Part shown: positions 1 to 8,871 of the stretch, one piece after another
Position numbering within the stretch: position 1 is the stretch's first letter
Layout of the letters: every line of letters begins with the position of its first letter
NCBI RefSeq assembly: GCF_024339125.1
Contig: NZ_CP101417.1
Location: 2,739,001 to 2,803,000, forward strand
Direction of reading: 5' to 3'
Source: Xanthomonas hortorum
Lineage (GTDB): Bacteria > Pseudomonadota > Gammaproteobacteria > Xanthomonadales > Xanthomonadaceae
DNA: 64,000 bases
Position numbers and translations under genes: made by a program
Notes under the pieces: model-generated
Told to the model about the DNA's origin: nothing
Seen by the model: only the letters and a program-made list of their open reading frames with translations
The model's database searches: none

Positions 1-465
1 CGCCTGGGTCACCACGTTGCGATGCGGATGCGCGCGTGCCTGCTCGCTGGTGAGCGTGCCCTGCGCGATGAGTTCCTGCACGTAACTATGGTCCTGGCTC
101 AGCTGTGCCAGCCGGCCGTCGCGCCACAGATAGGCACGGCTGTCGCCGACCCAGGCCACTTCGAAGCGCTGGCCCAGCACACGGGCGGCGACCACGGTGG
201 TGCCCATCGGCAAGGTGTCGTTGCAGCGGCGCGAGGTCTTGATGATTTCTTCGTCGGCGATACGCACCGCCTGCGCCAGCGGGGTGCCGGCGCGCACTTC
301 GCGCACGATGGTTTCGCGCGCCAACGCGCTGGCCACTTCGCCGCAGGCATGCCCGCCCATGCCATCGGCGACCAGCCACAACCCCAGCTCGCTGTCGCCG
401 TAGTACGTGTCCTCGTTGAGGTCGCGACGCAGGCCGACGTGGGTGAGATGTCCGAATTCGAGCAT
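1..465 (-). CDS. PP2C-family serine/threonine protein phosphatase (partial, 3' end outside window)
   Basis: Reading the minus strand from an ATG at 465, the protein opens with the PP2C signature: a GLRRDLNED stretch (R-x-x-N-E-D, metal binding) about residue 11 and VADGMGGH near residue 33, followed by an MGTT motif and a WVGDSRAYL motif. These are the metal-coordinating motifs of PPM/PP2C phosphatases, which remove phosphate from Ser/Thr proteins in the cytoplasm. Only 155 codons are inside the window and no stop is reached; family members are about 240 residues, so roughly one third is missing. Plus-strand reading frames here are shadows. In related bacteria such phosphatases often pair with Ser/Thr kinases or FHA proteins, but the neighbour lies outside the window. 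Function class is confident, substrate unknown. Confidence 0.88.
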   Translation of the reverse strand, partial: MLEFGHLTHVGLRRDLNEDTYYGDSELGLWLVADGMGGHACGEVASALARETIVREVRAGTPLAQAVRIADEEIIKTSRRCNDTLPMGTTVVAARVLGQRFEVAWVGDSRAYLWRDGRLAQLSQDHSYVQELIAQGTLTSEQARAHPHRNVVTQA

Positions 466-662
466 GGGGCCGGGTCGCCAGAGGAAAGATGCGCCACCAT
501 CATCGCGGCCCGACCGGCCAGCGGCAACAGACTGCTTGCCGGTACTGCAGTGCGGGTTCACTCCGGGCCCGGATGGCGCCGTGTGTCGAGCTTGCCCAGC
601 CCGCTTGTGGCTTGGCGCCTGTGCCCGTATGATTCACGGCCCAGGGACACCGGGGACCATCT

Positions 663-753
663 GGAGAGGTGGCAGAGCGGTTGAATGTACCTGACTCGAA
701 ATCAGGCAGGCGTTTATAGCGCCTCGGGGGTTCGAATCCCCCCCTCTCCGCCA
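663..753 (+). tRNA. tRNA-Ser (anticodon CGA)
   Basis: A 91-nt class II tRNA. The acceptor stem GGAGAGG pairs with CCTCTCC, the anticodon loop CTCGAAA sits on a CCTGA/TCAGG stem giving anticodon CGA (reads UCG), a long variable arm is present as expected for serine, the T-loop is TTCGAAT and the 3' CCA is encoded. A rho-independent terminator follows after 10 bp. Confidence 0.97.
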
Positions 754-763
754 GATTCGCATC

Positions 764-787
764 AGCCCCCGCAAGGGGGCTTTTGTT
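764..787 (+). terminator. Rho-independent terminator of tRNA-Ser(CGA)
   Basis: AGCCCCC, a GCAA tetraloop, GGGGGCT, then TTTGTTT. It ends the tRNA transcript before the DUF6165 gene. Confidence 0.85.
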
Positions 788-852
788 TATGGGTCGCGGC
801 CAGCCGGTGCGATGCCTACACTTCCACCTTTGCTATCCGTTGGAGGCATGAC

Positions 853-1257
853 ATGTCCGAGATTCTGGTGCCGGTGTCCTTTGGTGAGCTGCTCGACAAG
901 ATCGCGATCCTGCAGATCAAGTCCGAGCGCATCAGCGACCCTGCCAAGCTGACCAATGTGCGCAACGAGCTGTCTGCGCTGGAAATCAGCTGGATGGCGC
1001 ATCCGGCCGCCGGTCACGACATCGTGCGTTTGCGTGCCGCGCTCAAGGCCGTCAACGAGCGGCTGTGGGTGATCGAAGACGACATCCGTCTCAAGGAGCA
1101 GGCGCAGACTTTCGACGATGCATTCGTGCAGCTGGCGCGCAGCGTCTATATCGAAAACGATGAGCGCGCGCGCATCAAGAAAGAGATCAACCTGGCGCTG
1201 GGTTCGTCGTATGTAGAAGAGAAGTCGTATCAGGACTATCGCGCCAAGGGTGTCTGA
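853..1257 (+). CDS. DUF6165 family protein
   Basis: A 134-residue protein beginning MSEILVPVSFGELLDKIAIL. I chose the ATG at 853 because upstream codons of the same frame run through the tRNA gene and its terminator, and a GGAGG-like stretch lies at 842-846. The sequence is acidic, helical and soluble, with no signal peptide or membrane segment; the opening PVSFGELLDKI and the C-terminal EEKSYQDY are typical of the DUF6165 family, which is often found near polysaccharide or LPS genes. Here the neighbours downstream are LPS core genes (heptosyltransferase, Kdo kinase), which is consistent. The biochemical function is not known, and I do not assign one. Confidence 0.82.
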   Translation: MSEILVPVSFGELLDKIAILQIKSERISDPAKLTNVRNELSALEISWMAHPAAGHDIVRLRAALKAVNERLWVIEDDIRLKEQAQTFDDAFVQLARSVYIENDERARIKKEINLALGSSYVEEKSYQDYRAKGV

Positions 1258-1362
1258 GCGCTGATGCTTTGCGCTGCCCCTAGGCAGTCGAGCAACGGCG
1301 CAGTGCGCGCCGCTTGCTCAAGCGATTGAACGCCTGTTTGAGCGGCCGTCCTTCGCCGCCTC

Positions 1363-2412
1363 TCAGCGTGGATGATCGGTGCGATAACGCTCGAAAGCAG
1401 CGATCGCATCGTCCACGGTGATCAGCGACATCACCTCGTCGAACTCGATCTTGATGCCCCATTTCAGCTGGTCGGCCGGCTTGCCCAGGTGTTTGCGGGC
1501 GGCCGCGTCGTAGCGGTCCACGCAATAGCGCACGTCCGAATACGGGCCGCTGCGCAACGGGTTGCTCGCCGCATGCAGGCCGAGCACCTTGGTGCCCATC
1601 GCATTGGCGATGTGCATCGGGCCCGAATCCGGTGTGACCACCAGATCGGCGCGGGCGAGCAGGGCGGGGAGCTGCTTGAGCGTGTCCTTGCCGACCAGGT
1701 CCAGCACCGTCGTGTGCGCGGCCGCGACGATGGCATCGGCGGTGCTGCGTTCAAGCTCGCTGCGGCCACCGCACAGCACGATTCGCCAGCCTTGCGCAGC
1801 GGCGTGATCGGCCAGCGCCGCGTGGCGGTCGGCGTACCAGTTGCGGCGCGCATGGCTGGAGCAGGGCGAAATCATCAGCACGGGGCGGCCGTCGTTATCC
1901 CACTGCGCGCGCGCCCAGGCATGCGCCTCGTCCGGCACTGGTAGATCCCAGCGCACCTGGGTCTGGGTCAAGCCGAGCGGCTGCGCGAAGCTGCCGATGG
2001 CGTCGAGCACGTGGATGCCGGGGCGGTCGGCGATGCGCTCGTTGACGAACAGGCCGTGCAGGTCTTTGGAGCGGCTGCGGTCGTAGCCGATCCGCCGCCG
2101 CGCCGGCACGAATGCCGACAGCACATTCGCGCGGAAGGCCACCTGCATCTGCAGCAAGGCATCGAAGCGGCCCAGCGGCGCCAGCGACTGGCGCAGCGCG
2201 CGCATGCCGGCCACGCCGGTGCGCTTGTCGTAGGCATGAAACTGCACACCGGGCAGGCCGTCGAGCAACTTCAGCCCGGCCTTGTCGATGATCCAATGCA
2301 GCTGGCTTGCCGGAAATCCCGCCTGCAAGGTGCGCACCAGCGGCACCACGTGGGTGACGTCACCCAGGGCGGACAGGCGCAGCAGGCATAACGAAGCGGG
2401 CGTAGAAGCCAT
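1363..2412 (-). CDS. ADP-heptose:LPS heptosyltransferase (glycosyltransferase family 9)
   Basis: 349 residues. The N-terminus LCLLRLSALGDVTHVVPLVR is the GT9 opening with the conserved LG/SALGD acceptor-side loop, and the C-terminal half holds PDSGPMHIANAMG (about residue 255-270), the nucleotide-sugar binding motif of WaaC/WaaF/WaaQ enzymes. These cytoplasmic, membrane-associated enzymes add heptose to the LPS inner core. The start is the ATG at 2412; the longer open frame upstream overlaps kdkA in antisense. The gene is divergent from kdkA with only 20 bp between start codons, so the two promoters must overlap each other or the neighbouring coding ends. Which heptose position it adds (WaaC, WaaF or WaaQ-like) cannot be decided from sequence alone. 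Confidence 0.9.
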   Translation of the reverse strand: MASTPASLCLLRLSALGDVTHVVPLVRTLQAGFPASQLHWIIDKAGLKLLDGLPGVQFHAYDKRTGVAGMRALRQSLAPLGRFDALLQMQVAFRANVLSAFVPARRRIGYDRSRSKDLHGLFVNERIADRPGIHVLDAIGSFAQPLGLTQTQVRWDLPVPDEAHAWARAQWDNDGRPVLMISPCSSHARRNWYADRHAALADHAAAQGWRIVLCGGRSELERSTADAIVAAAHTTVLDLVGKDTLKQLPALLARADLVVTPDSGPMHIANAMGTKVLGLHAASNPLRSGPYSDVRYCVDRYDAAARKHLGKPADQLKWGIKIEFDEVMSLITVDDAIAAFERYRTDHPR

Positions 2413-2432
2413 GGTGTTGTTAGACTCGATAG

Positions 2433-3182
2433 ATGGTTTCTTTCGACGCCACTGAAGCGCTGACGCCGTACCGCGAAGGCCGCGGTTATGGCGCCATTCT
2501 GTTCGACCGCGAACGGCTGCGGCAAGCCGATGCCACGCTGTTTTCGCCGCAACACTGGGGCGACAGGGCACGGCCGGTGGATGAGGGCGGGCGTGGCGGG
2601 GCGTGGTTTGTGGATGCGCCGTTCGGCCGCAGCGTGTTGCGCCAGTATCTGCGTGGCGGCATGGCTGCCCGGGTGAGTCGCGATCACTACCTGTGGAAAG
2701 GGGCAGGGCGCACGCGCAGCTTCGCCGAGTTCCGGCTGATGCGCGATTTGCTAAGCCGCAAGTTGCCGGTGCCGCGCCCGTTGGCGGCCTGCTACCTGCG
2801 CGAAGGATTGGGCTATCGCGCTGCGCTGTTGATGGAACGCCTGGAAAACGTGCGCTCGCTGGCCGATCACGCGCAGGTTGCCGGGCGTGGCGCGCCGTGG
2901 GAAGAGACCGGGCGGTTGATTGCGCGCTTTCATCGCGCCGGCCTGGATCACGCCGATCTCAACGCGCACAACATTCTGTTCGATGCCGGTGGGCACGGCT
3001 GGTTGATCGATTTCGACCGTGGCGTGTTGCGCATTCCGGCCACGCGCTGGCGCGAGCGCAATCTGGCGCGGCTGCATCGCTCGCTGTTGAAATTGCGCGG
3101 CACGCGCAGCCGCGAAGATGTCGACAAGGATTACGAGCGCCTGCATCGCGCTTACGAACTGGCCTGGGGCCGGGGCTATTGA
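2433..3182 (+). CDS. kdkA: 3-deoxy-D-manno-octulosonic acid (Kdo) kinase
   Basis: 249 residues matching KdkA in length. A degenerate protein-kinase fold is visible: [15 protein letters not shown] in the N-lobe, the catalytic loop [11 protein letters not shown] (about residue 170-180, HxDLxxxN) and a metal-binding IDFDRG. KdkA phosphorylates Kdo-lipid A at O-4 using ATP at the inner face of the inner membrane, and is found in organisms with a single phosphorylated Kdo, as in Haemophilus and Xanthomonas. Its stop codon overlaps the start of the next gene (TGATG at 3180-3184), so it is probably translationally coupled to the metallo-hydrolase. It diverges from an LPS heptosyltransferase, which supports the LPS core role. 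Confidence 0.93.
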   Translation: MVSFDATEALTPYREGRGYGAILFDRERLRQADATLFSPQHWGDRARPVDEGGRGGAWFVDAPFGRSVLRQYLRGGMAARVSRDHYLWKGAGRTRSFAEFRLMRDLLSRKLPVPRPLAACYLREGLGYRAALLMERLENVRSLADHAQVAGRGAPWEETGRLIARFHRAGLDHADLNAHNILFDAGGHGWLIDFDRGVLRIPATRWRERNLARLHRSLLKLRGTRSREDVDKDYERLHRAYELAWGRGY

Positions 3183-3931
3183 TGAACTGGGCGTTGCGTG
3201 TGCAGGGGGTCGGCAATGCGTCGGCGGTGGCGCTTGGCTCGCCGATGGCCACACTCGAGCGTGCCGGTGCGCCGTGGCTGACCATCGACTGCGGCAGCGA
3301 GGGGCTGACTGCCTACCAGGCCCATTACGGCCAGTTGCCGCAGGCGTTCTTCATCACCCATGTGCATTTGGACCATGTTGGCGGGCTGGAGCGGGTGTTC
3401 GTGGACAGCTATTTCTCCGAGCGGCGTGGGCGCACCCGCCTGTACGTGCCGGCGCCGGTGGTGCCGCTGCTGCAGCGGCGGATCGCCGACTACCCGAACG
3501 TGCTAGCCGAGGGCGGCGCCAACTTCTGGGACGCGTTTCAGCTGGTGCCGGTCGGCGATGCGTTCTGGCATGACGGCGTGCGGCTTGAAGTGTTCCCGGT
3601 GCGCCACCATTGGCCGGAGACCGCCTACGGGCTGCGGTTGAAGGGTGCGCTGGTGTGGAGCGGCGATACCCGGCCGATCCCGGAAATGCTGGCCCGCTAT
3701 GCCGATGACGGCGAGCTCATCGCGCATGACTGCGGCGTTCACGGCAACCCGTCGCATACTGGCGTGGACGATTTGGAGCGGGAATACCCGCAGGACCTGT
3801 TGAGCCGCATGCTGCTGTACCACTACGCCAGCGACGCCGACGGCGACGTGCTTCGCGCACGCGGCCATCGCGTTGCAGTGCCTGGACACTACCTGGAGCT
3901 GGCGGAGCCGACCGCCGCCATGGTGCCCTGA
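3182..3931 (+). CDS. MBL-fold metallo-hydrolase
   Basis: 249 residues starting [20 protein letters not shown]. The metal-binding motif THVHLDHVGG (HxHxDH) lies near residue 60, a second histidine in VRHHWPE near 143, and the Asp of WSGDTRP near 160, so the two-metal site of the metallo-beta-lactamase fold is complete. The overall pattern resembles RNase Z/YhfI-like hydrolases, but the substrate is unknown. The ATG at 3182 overlaps the kdkA stop by one base, and its own stop overlaps the moaA start by one base (TGATG). An out-of-frame longer reading frame upstream is inside kdkA and was discarded. Confidence is high for the fold and low for any specific reaction. Confidence 0.85.
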   Translation: MNWALRVQGVGNASAVALGSPMATLERAGAPWLTIDCGSEGLTAYQAHYGQLPQAFFITHVHLDHVGGLERVFVDSYFSERRGRTRLYVPAPVVPLLQRRIADYPNVLAEGGANFWDAFQLVPVGDAFWHDGVRLEVFPVRHHWPETAYGLRLKGALVWSGDTRPIPEMLARYADDGELIAHDCGVHGNPSHTGVDDLEREYPQDLLSRMLLYHYASDADGDVLRARGHRVAVPGHYLELAEPTAAMVP

Positions 3932-4965
3932 TGAGCGCCTTGCTGCTGCCGAATCAGATCGCCGCGCCGATGCAGGACCGCTATGGCCGGCCGCTGCGCG
4001 ATTTGCGGCTGTCGGTCATCGAGGCCTGCAACTTCCGCTGCGGCTACTGCATGCCAGCCGATCGCGTGCCGGATGACTACGGATTCGACGCGCAGCAACG
4101 CCTGAGTTTCGATCAGCTGGAAACGCTGGTGCGCGCGTTCGTGTCGGTGGGCGTCACCAAGGTGCGTCTGACCGGCGGCGAGCCGCTGCTGCGACGCGAC
4201 CTGCCGAGCTTGGTTGCGCGACTGACCGCCATCGACGGCATCGAGGATCTGGCGCTGACCACCAACGGCACCTTGCTGGCGCGTCAGGCGGTTGCCCTGC
4301 GTCAGGCCGGGCTGCGCCGTATCACCGTGAGCATGGATGCCTTGGATCCGGAGCTGTTCAGACGCATGAGCGGCAACCGCGGCGAGATCGCGCAGGTGCT
4401 GGCCGGTATTGCCGCTGCCGAGCAGGCCGGCTTCCAGCGGTTGAAGATCAATTGCGTGGTGCAGCGCGGCGTCAACGAAGATCAGGTGTTGCCGCTCGTG
4501 GAGCACTTCCGTGGCACCGGCCACGTGCTGCGCTTTATCGAATTCATGGATGTAGGTAGCTGCAATGGCTGGACGCCGGATGCGGTGGTGACCTCAGCGC
4601 AATTGCACGAACGCATCCACGCACGCTGGCCGCTGGCGCCGCTGGATGCCAATTACACCGGCGAAGTAGCGCAACGGCATGCCTTTGCCGACGGCGCGGG
4701 CGAGGTGGGTTTCGTCAGTTCGGTCAGCGTGCCGTTTTGCGGCGATTGCCAGCGCGCACGCGTGTCGGCCGATGGGCAGTTGTATACCTGCCTGTTTGCT
4801 AGCCAGGGCCATGACCTCAAGCCGGCGTTGGGCCAGGGCGAGCATGGATTGTCCGAACATCTGCGCGCGCGCTGGAGCATCCGTGGCGACCGCTACAGCG
4901 AGGTGCGTGCTTCGTCGAGGCCGCGCCGCGGCAAGCCGGTCGAGATGTTTTTGATCGGTGGGTGA
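3931..4965 (+). CDS. moaA: GTP 3',8-cyclase MoaA (molybdopterin synthesis)
   Basis: 344 residues. The radical-SAM cluster motif CNFRCGYC gives Cys33, Cys37 and Cys40; the second, substrate-side cluster uses Cys270, Cys273 and Cys287 in a CGDC...YTC arrangement; RLTGGEPLLRRDL is the SAM-binding GGE motif; and the protein ends in the conserved Gly-Gly tail (FLIGG). MoaA with MoaC converts GTP to cyclic pyranopterin monophosphate, the first step of molybdenum cofactor synthesis. Start ATG overlaps the upstream stop by one base. moaC, moaD and moaE follow on the same strand after 76 bp. All key residues are intact. Confidence 0.97.
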   Translation: MSALLLPNQIAAPMQDRYGRPLRDLRLSVIEACNFRCGYCMPADRVPDDYGFDAQQRLSFDQLETLVRAFVSVGVTKVRLTGGEPLLRRDLPSLVARLTAIDGIEDLALTTNGTLLARQAVALRQAGLRRITVSMDALDPELFRRMSGNRGEIAQVLAGIAAAEQAGFQRLKINCVVQRGVNEDQVLPLVEHFRGTGHVLRFIEFMDVGSCNGWTPDAVVTSAQLHERIHARWPLAPLDANYTGEVAQRHAFADGAGEVGFVSSVSVPFCGDCQRARVSADGQLYTCLFASQGHDLKPALGQGEHGLSEHLRARWSIRGDRYSEVRASSRPRRGKPVEMFLIGG

Positions 4966-5041
4966 GTGGTGGTTGTTTCATCAGGGCACCGCTTTCACCG
5001 AGAATGCCGCATCCTGAGCGCCTGTCATTGTGTCGTTTCCC

Positions 5042-5539
5042 ATGCCCGCAAAAAGCCGTTCCGCACGCCTGACCCACCTGGATGACGCCGGGCTGCCCAC
5101 CATGGTGGATGTCTCGGACAAGGCGGTTACCGCACGCAGTGCCACTGCCGAAAGTCGCGTGCGATTTCCCGCAGCCGTGGCCGCGCAGCTGCGTGCCAAC
5201 GGCTTGCGCAGCGCCAAGGGCGGCATCGTGGAGACCGCAGTGATCGCCGGCACCATGGCAGTCAAGCGCACGCACGAATTGATTCCGTTCTGCCACCCGC
5301 TGCCGATCGATGCATGTCGCTTCGAGATCGACTGGGCGGGCGAACAGGTGCTGCAGATCAGCTGCACGGTGCGCTGCGTACACCGCACCGGGGTGGAGAT
5401 GGAAGCGCTTACCGGTGCCAGCGTGGCGGCATTGACGGTCTACGACATGTGCAAGGCGTTGTCGCATGCAATGAGCATCGGCCCAACCAGGCTGGTGTCC
5501 AAACGCGGCGGCAAGCGCGATATCGGAGCAACGCGATGA
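5042..5539 (+). CDS. moaC: Cyclic pyranopterin monophosphate synthase MoaC
   Basis: 165 residues from the ATG at 5042; an in-frame ATG four codons earlier (5030) is also possible. Family motifs are complete: [20 protein letters not shown] and FCHPLPI, the [13 protein letters not shown] stretch, the VYDMCKA helix, and the terminal GGKRDI with the catalytic lysine. MoaC completes the rearrangement of the MoaA product to cPMP. The stop overlaps the moaD start (ATGA, 5536-5539), indicating translational coupling with moaD. Confidence 0.97.
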   Translation: MPAKSRSARLTHLDDAGLPTMVDVSDKAVTARSATAESRVRFPAAVAAQLRANGLRSAKGGIVETAVIAGTMAVKRTHELIPFCHPLPIDACRFEIDWAGEQVLQISCTVRCVHRTGVEMEALTGASVAALTVYDMCKALSHAMSIGPTRLVSKRGGKRDIGATR

Positions 5540-5781
5540 GCGCGACAGTGACGGTGCTGTATTTCGCCAGCTTGCGTGAAGCGGCGGGCGTTGCAAGCGA
5601 GCAGGTGCACTCGGATGCGCAGGATTTGCGCGCGTTCTATGCCGAACTCGATAAGCGCCATGGCCTGCGCTGGACGCCGACGCAGCTGCGCGTCGCGGTG
5701 GATGGCGCGTTCGCACGCTGGGAGGACGAGGTGCGCGACGGCAGTGAAATCGTGTTTATTCCGCCGGTGTCGGGAGGTTGA
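5536..5781 (+). CDS. moaD: Molybdopterin synthase small subunit MoaD
   Basis: 81 residues with the ubiquitin-like MoaD fold: a beta-strand [14 protein letters not shown] opening and the essential C-terminal double glycine (PPVSGG), which is thiocarboxylated and donates sulfur to cPMP. It pairs with MoaE. Starts at an ATGA overlap with moaC, and moaE begins 2 bp after its stop. Confidence 0.96.
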   Translation: MSATVTVLYFASLREAAGVASEQVHSDAQDLRAFYAELDKRHGLRWTPTQLRVAVDGAFARWEDEVRDGSEIVFIPPVSGG

Positions 5782-5783
5782 GT

Positions 5784-6227
5784 GTGAGCGAGCGGACAAC
5801 CGCCATCTTTGCGCTTTCTGACGTGCCGTTATCGAGCGACAGCTTGCGTGCTGCGCTGGAGCATCCGCATGCCGGCGCGTTCGCCAGTTTCGAGGGTTGG
5901 GTGCGCAACCATAACGAAGGCCGCGGCGTGGCCGGGCTGCGCTATGAAGCCTATGCCGCACTCGCGCAGGCCGAAGGCCAACGCGTGCTCGACGAAGCGA
6001 TGAGCCGGTTTGCCATCGTCAACGCGCACTGCGTGCACCGCGTGGGCGAGCTGCGCATCGGCGACATGGCGGTGTGGGTGGGCGTCAGTGCGGCGCATCG
6101 CGGTGCCGCATTCGATGCCTGCCGTTTCATCATCGACGAGGTCAAGGCGCGCGTGCCGATCTGGAAGCACGAGCATTACCTGGAAGGCGATGCGGGCTGG
6201 CTGCATCCGGAAGCGCAGACGCGATGA
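5784..6227 (+). CDS. moaE: Molybdopterin synthase catalytic subunit MoaE
   Basis: 147 residues. I placed the start at the GTG 5784 because GGGAGG at 5771-5776 gives proper spacing; a TTG two codons earlier is possible. Diagnostic MoaE motifs are GWVRNHNEG near the N-terminus, LRYEAY, the HRVG..IGD..V stretch and KARVPIWKHEHY with the catalytic lysines. It forms the heterotetramer with MoaD that converts cPMP to molybdopterin. It ends the mo operon here; moaB/mog and moeA are not in the window. Confidence 0.96.
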   Translation: MSERTTAIFALSDVPLSSDSLRAALEHPHAGAFASFEGWVRNHNEGRGVAGLRYEAYAALAQAEGQRVLDEAMSRFAIVNAHCVHRVGELRIGDMAVWVGVSAAHRGAAFDACRFIIDEVKARVPIWKHEHYLEGDAGWLHPEAQTR

Positions 6228-6295
6228 CAGCGTTGCTGCCGCTTTGCGAATACGCACACAACCATCGCCACATGGGCAGCCTGTTTTTTTGATTA

Positions 6296-6408
6296 GGGTG
6301 GTGTCCCCGCCGGTTGACCTCGGCGCCCGCGTCAATCGATACCGTTGCTGCCTTCCGGCCCTGGCGGGATTTTCGATCTAGCGTCGCGAGGGACCGACGG
6401 GGCCACCA
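6296..6408 (-). ncRNA. ffs: 4.5S / bacterial small SRP RNA
   Basis: On the minus strand the conserved SRP tip GGCCGGAAGGCAGCAAC (about 6342-6358) carries the GGAAG apical region and the internal loop bound by Ffh. The ends pair (GGTGGCCCCGTC with GGCGGGGACACCACC) to form one long rod of about 113 nt, the expected size of 4.5S RNA. It lies 61 bp downstream of tRNA-Ser(GGA) on the same strand, so the two may share a transcript. Its RNA guides membrane proteins to the translocon with Ffh and FtsY. Ends are estimated from base pairing. Confidence 0.93.
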
Positions 6409-6469
6409 TAAGACGTGGGCCACTGGCGTGACCCTGGATCCATGCAATCGTGTTGCAGGATCATAAAAC

Positions 6470-6562
6470 TGGCGGAGAGAGGGGGATTCGAACCCCCGAA
6501 GCGCGGTTTAGACGCTTACACACTTTCCAGGCGTGCTCCTTCAACCACTCGGACACCTCTCC
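6470..6562 (-). tRNA. tRNA-Ser (anticodon GGA)
   Basis: 93 nt including encoded CCA. Minus-strand acceptor GGAGAGG pairs with TCTCTCC (one G-U), the anticodon loop CTGGAAA gives GGA (UCC/UCU codons), there is a long serine-type variable arm and a TTCGAAT T-loop. Confidence 0.97.
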
Positions 6563-6795
6563 GTACCTGCCGTCCGACTGGGTCAGCGGCAGGAGCGGGA
6601 TTCTAGCCGCCGCGGGCGCGGTTAACAAGGCGAACGATCTCTGCGGTCGGGAGCATGCCGCCGATGTAGGCCCTCAGGTTAAGCAAACGCGCTTGCCGGG
6701 CGACCTCGGTCAGCGGGGACGGCGGGGTACCACTGCTGAACGATCAATCTGGCGCGCCATGGCACAATATCGGTTCAGAGGAAGCTGGTTGCCCG

Positions 6796-8865
6796 ATGTC
6801 TTATCTTGTTCTCGCCCGCAAGTGGCGCCCGAAGCGTTTTGCCGAACTCGTTGGCCAGGAACATGTGGTCCGCGCGCTCAGTAACGCGCTCGACAGTGGG
6901 CGCGTGCACCACGCGTTTCTGTTCACCGGCACCCGCGGCGTGGGCAAGACCACCATCGCGCGCATCTTCGCCAAGTCGCTCAATTGCGAGACCGGCACCA
7001 GTGCCGATCCGTGTGGCACGTGCCCGGCCTGCCTGGATATCGATGCCGGCCGCTATATCGACCTGCTGGAAATCGACGCCGCCTCCAACACCGGTGTGGA
7101 CGATGTGCGCGAGGTGATCGAGAACGCGCAGTACATGCCCTCGCGCGGCAAGTTCAAGGTCTATCTGATCGACGAAGTGCACATGCTCTCCAAGGCGGCG
7201 TTCAACGCGCTGCTGAAGACGCTGGAAGAGCCGCCCGAGCACGTGAAGTTCCTGCTGGCCACCACCGACCCGCAAAAGTTGCCGGTGACCGTGCTGTCGC
7301 GCTGCCTGCAGTTCAATCTCAAGCGGCTGGACGAAGATCAGATCCAGGGCCAGATGACCCGGATCCTGGCCGCCGAGCAGATCGAATCGGATCCGTCGGC
7401 GATCGTGCAACTGTCCAAGGCCGCCGATGGCTCGTTGCGCGATGGCTTGTCGCTGCTTGATCAGGCCATCGCCTATGCCGGCGGCGCGTTGCGCGAGGAC
7501 GTGGTGCGCACCATGCTCGGCACGGTCGACCGCACCCAGGTTGGCGCGATGTTGCAGTCGCTGGCCGATGGCGATGGCGCGCGCCTGTTGCAGGTAGTCG
7601 CCGCGCTGGCCGAATTCTCGCCTGACTGGAGCGGCGTGCTGGAGGCCTTGGCCGAGGCTTTGCACCGTATCCAGGTGCAGCAGTTGGTGCCGTCGGTGGC
7701 GTTTGTCGGCGATGGCATCGACCCGACCGCGTATGCCGCGCAGCTGCGGCCGGAAGTGGTGCAGCTGTGGTATCAGATGGCGCTGAACGGGCGTCGCGAT
7801 CTGTATCTGGCGCCGAGCCCGCGCGCCGGTTTCGAGATGGCGGTGCTGCGCATGCTCGCTTTCCGTCCTGCGGCGGCGGTGCCGGCTGGTGGCGCTGACG
7901 ATGGACGCGGTGCTGGCGCCGGTAGCGGTGCGCGTTCGGCAGCAGCTGACGGTCAGATTGCTGCACCGGTCGCGGCGGTGCCTGCTGCAGTCGCGAAGCA
8001 GGCAGTGGCTAAGCATGCCGAGGTGATTGAAGCGACGCCGGCTGCCGTTGCGGCGGATGTGGCGCGTCCGGCGCCCGCAGCTCCCGCAGTTGCAGTGGTC
8101 GCTACAGCGCCTGCACCGGTTGTCGTCCTGACTGCTCCGGCGGCCTCTTCCGATGCTTCGCCGTCAGCCACCCCCGCGCGCAACGACGACACGCCCCCCT
8201 GGGCGATGGACGATGCGCCTGTGCGTGCGAAATCTGCGCCCGTCTCCGCGTCGCCCGCTGTGTCCGCGCCGGAAGCCGCAAGGGCAGCCCCGGCAGCAGT
8301 TGTCGCGCCACAACCTGTCGCGGTTGCGCCTGAAGCTGCTGTTGCGCCTCCGGTGGCTGCGGTGGCACCGGCGCTCGCCGCGGATGCAGCGCCGGCTGTG
8401 GCGACACCCTCCGCAACTGCCGTATCCGCAGCATCGCCAACATCCGATCCGTCGGTTCTGCTCGACGACGGCCAGATTGCCGACGCCGAGCAATGGCTGG
8501 AGCTGGTCACCCGCAGCGGCTTGAACGGCCCCTCGCGCCAGCTTGCGGCCAATGCTGCCTTCGTCAGTCATCGCGAGGGCGTGCTGCGTCTGGCGCTTGC
8601 GCCGGGCTTTGAATATCTGAACTCCGAACGCTCTATCGCCAACCTTGCGCAAGCGCTCGCGCCCGAGTTGGGAAACACGCCGCGCATCGTCATCGAAACC
8701 GGCAGTGCCGATGTCGAGACCCTGCATGAGCGGGCCAATCGCCAGAAAGGCGAGCGCCAGAGCGCGGCCGAAACCGCCTTCATGAACGACCCGAATGTGC
8801 AGCAGCTGATTCAGCAGCAGGGCGCGCGGGTCGTCCCCGATTCCATCCGCCCTTACGACGAGTAA
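6796..8865 (+). CDS. dnaX: DNA polymerase III subunits gamma/tau
   Basis: 689 residues. An N-terminal AAA+ clamp-loader module carries Walker A GTRGVGKTT (residue 45-53), a zinc-binding cysteine cluster ending CGTCPAC near 75, Walker B LIDEVHM and the sensor-1 LLATTDPQKLPVTVLSRC stretch. Residues about 370-550 are an Ala/Pro/Val-rich low-complexity linker, followed by a C-terminal domain with the tau-like region (DAEQWLELV...). It loads the beta clamp and dimerises the replicase. I see no A-AAA-AAG slippery site, so an E. coli-type frameshifted gamma product is not indicated. Followed 6 bp later by ybaB and then recR, the classical dnaX-ybaB-recR order. Confidence 0.97.
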   Translation: MSYLVLARKWRPKRFAELVGQEHVVRALSNALDSGRVHHAFLFTGTRGVGKTTIARIFAKSLNCETGTSADPCGTCPACLDIDAGRYIDLLEIDAASNTGVDDVREVIENAQYMPSRGKFKVYLIDEVHMLSKAAFNALLKTLEEPPEHVKFLLATTDPQKLPVTVLSRCLQFNLKRLDEDQIQGQMTRILAAEQIESDPSAIVQLSKAADGSLRDGLSLLDQAIAYAGGALREDVVRTMLGTVDRTQVGAMLQSLADGDGARLLQVVAALAEFSPDWSGVLEALAEALHRIQVQQLVPSVAFVGDGIDPTAYAAQLRPEVVQLWYQMALNGRRDLYLAPSPRAGFEMAVLRMLAFRPAAAVPAGGADDGRGAGAGSGARSAAADGQIAAPVAAVPAAVAKQAVAKHAEVIEATPAAVAADVARPAPAAPAVAVVATAPAPVVVLTAPAASSDASPSATPARNDDTPPWAMDDAPVRAKSAPVSASPAVSAPEAARAAPAAVVAPQPVAVAPEAAVAPPVAAVAPALAADAAPAVATPSATAVSAASPTSDPSVLLDDGQIADAEQWLELVTRSGLNGPSRQLAANAAFVSHREGVLRLALAPGFEYLNSERSIANLAQALAPELGNTPRIVIETGSADVETLHERANRQKGERQSAAETAFMNDPNVQQLIQQQGARVVPDSIRPYDE

Positions 8866-8871
8866 CGACAC

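Noticed and set aside
6796-8865. Programmed frameshift in dnaX
   Set aside because: No A-AAA-AAG or similar slippery run was found; the full-length frame is open.
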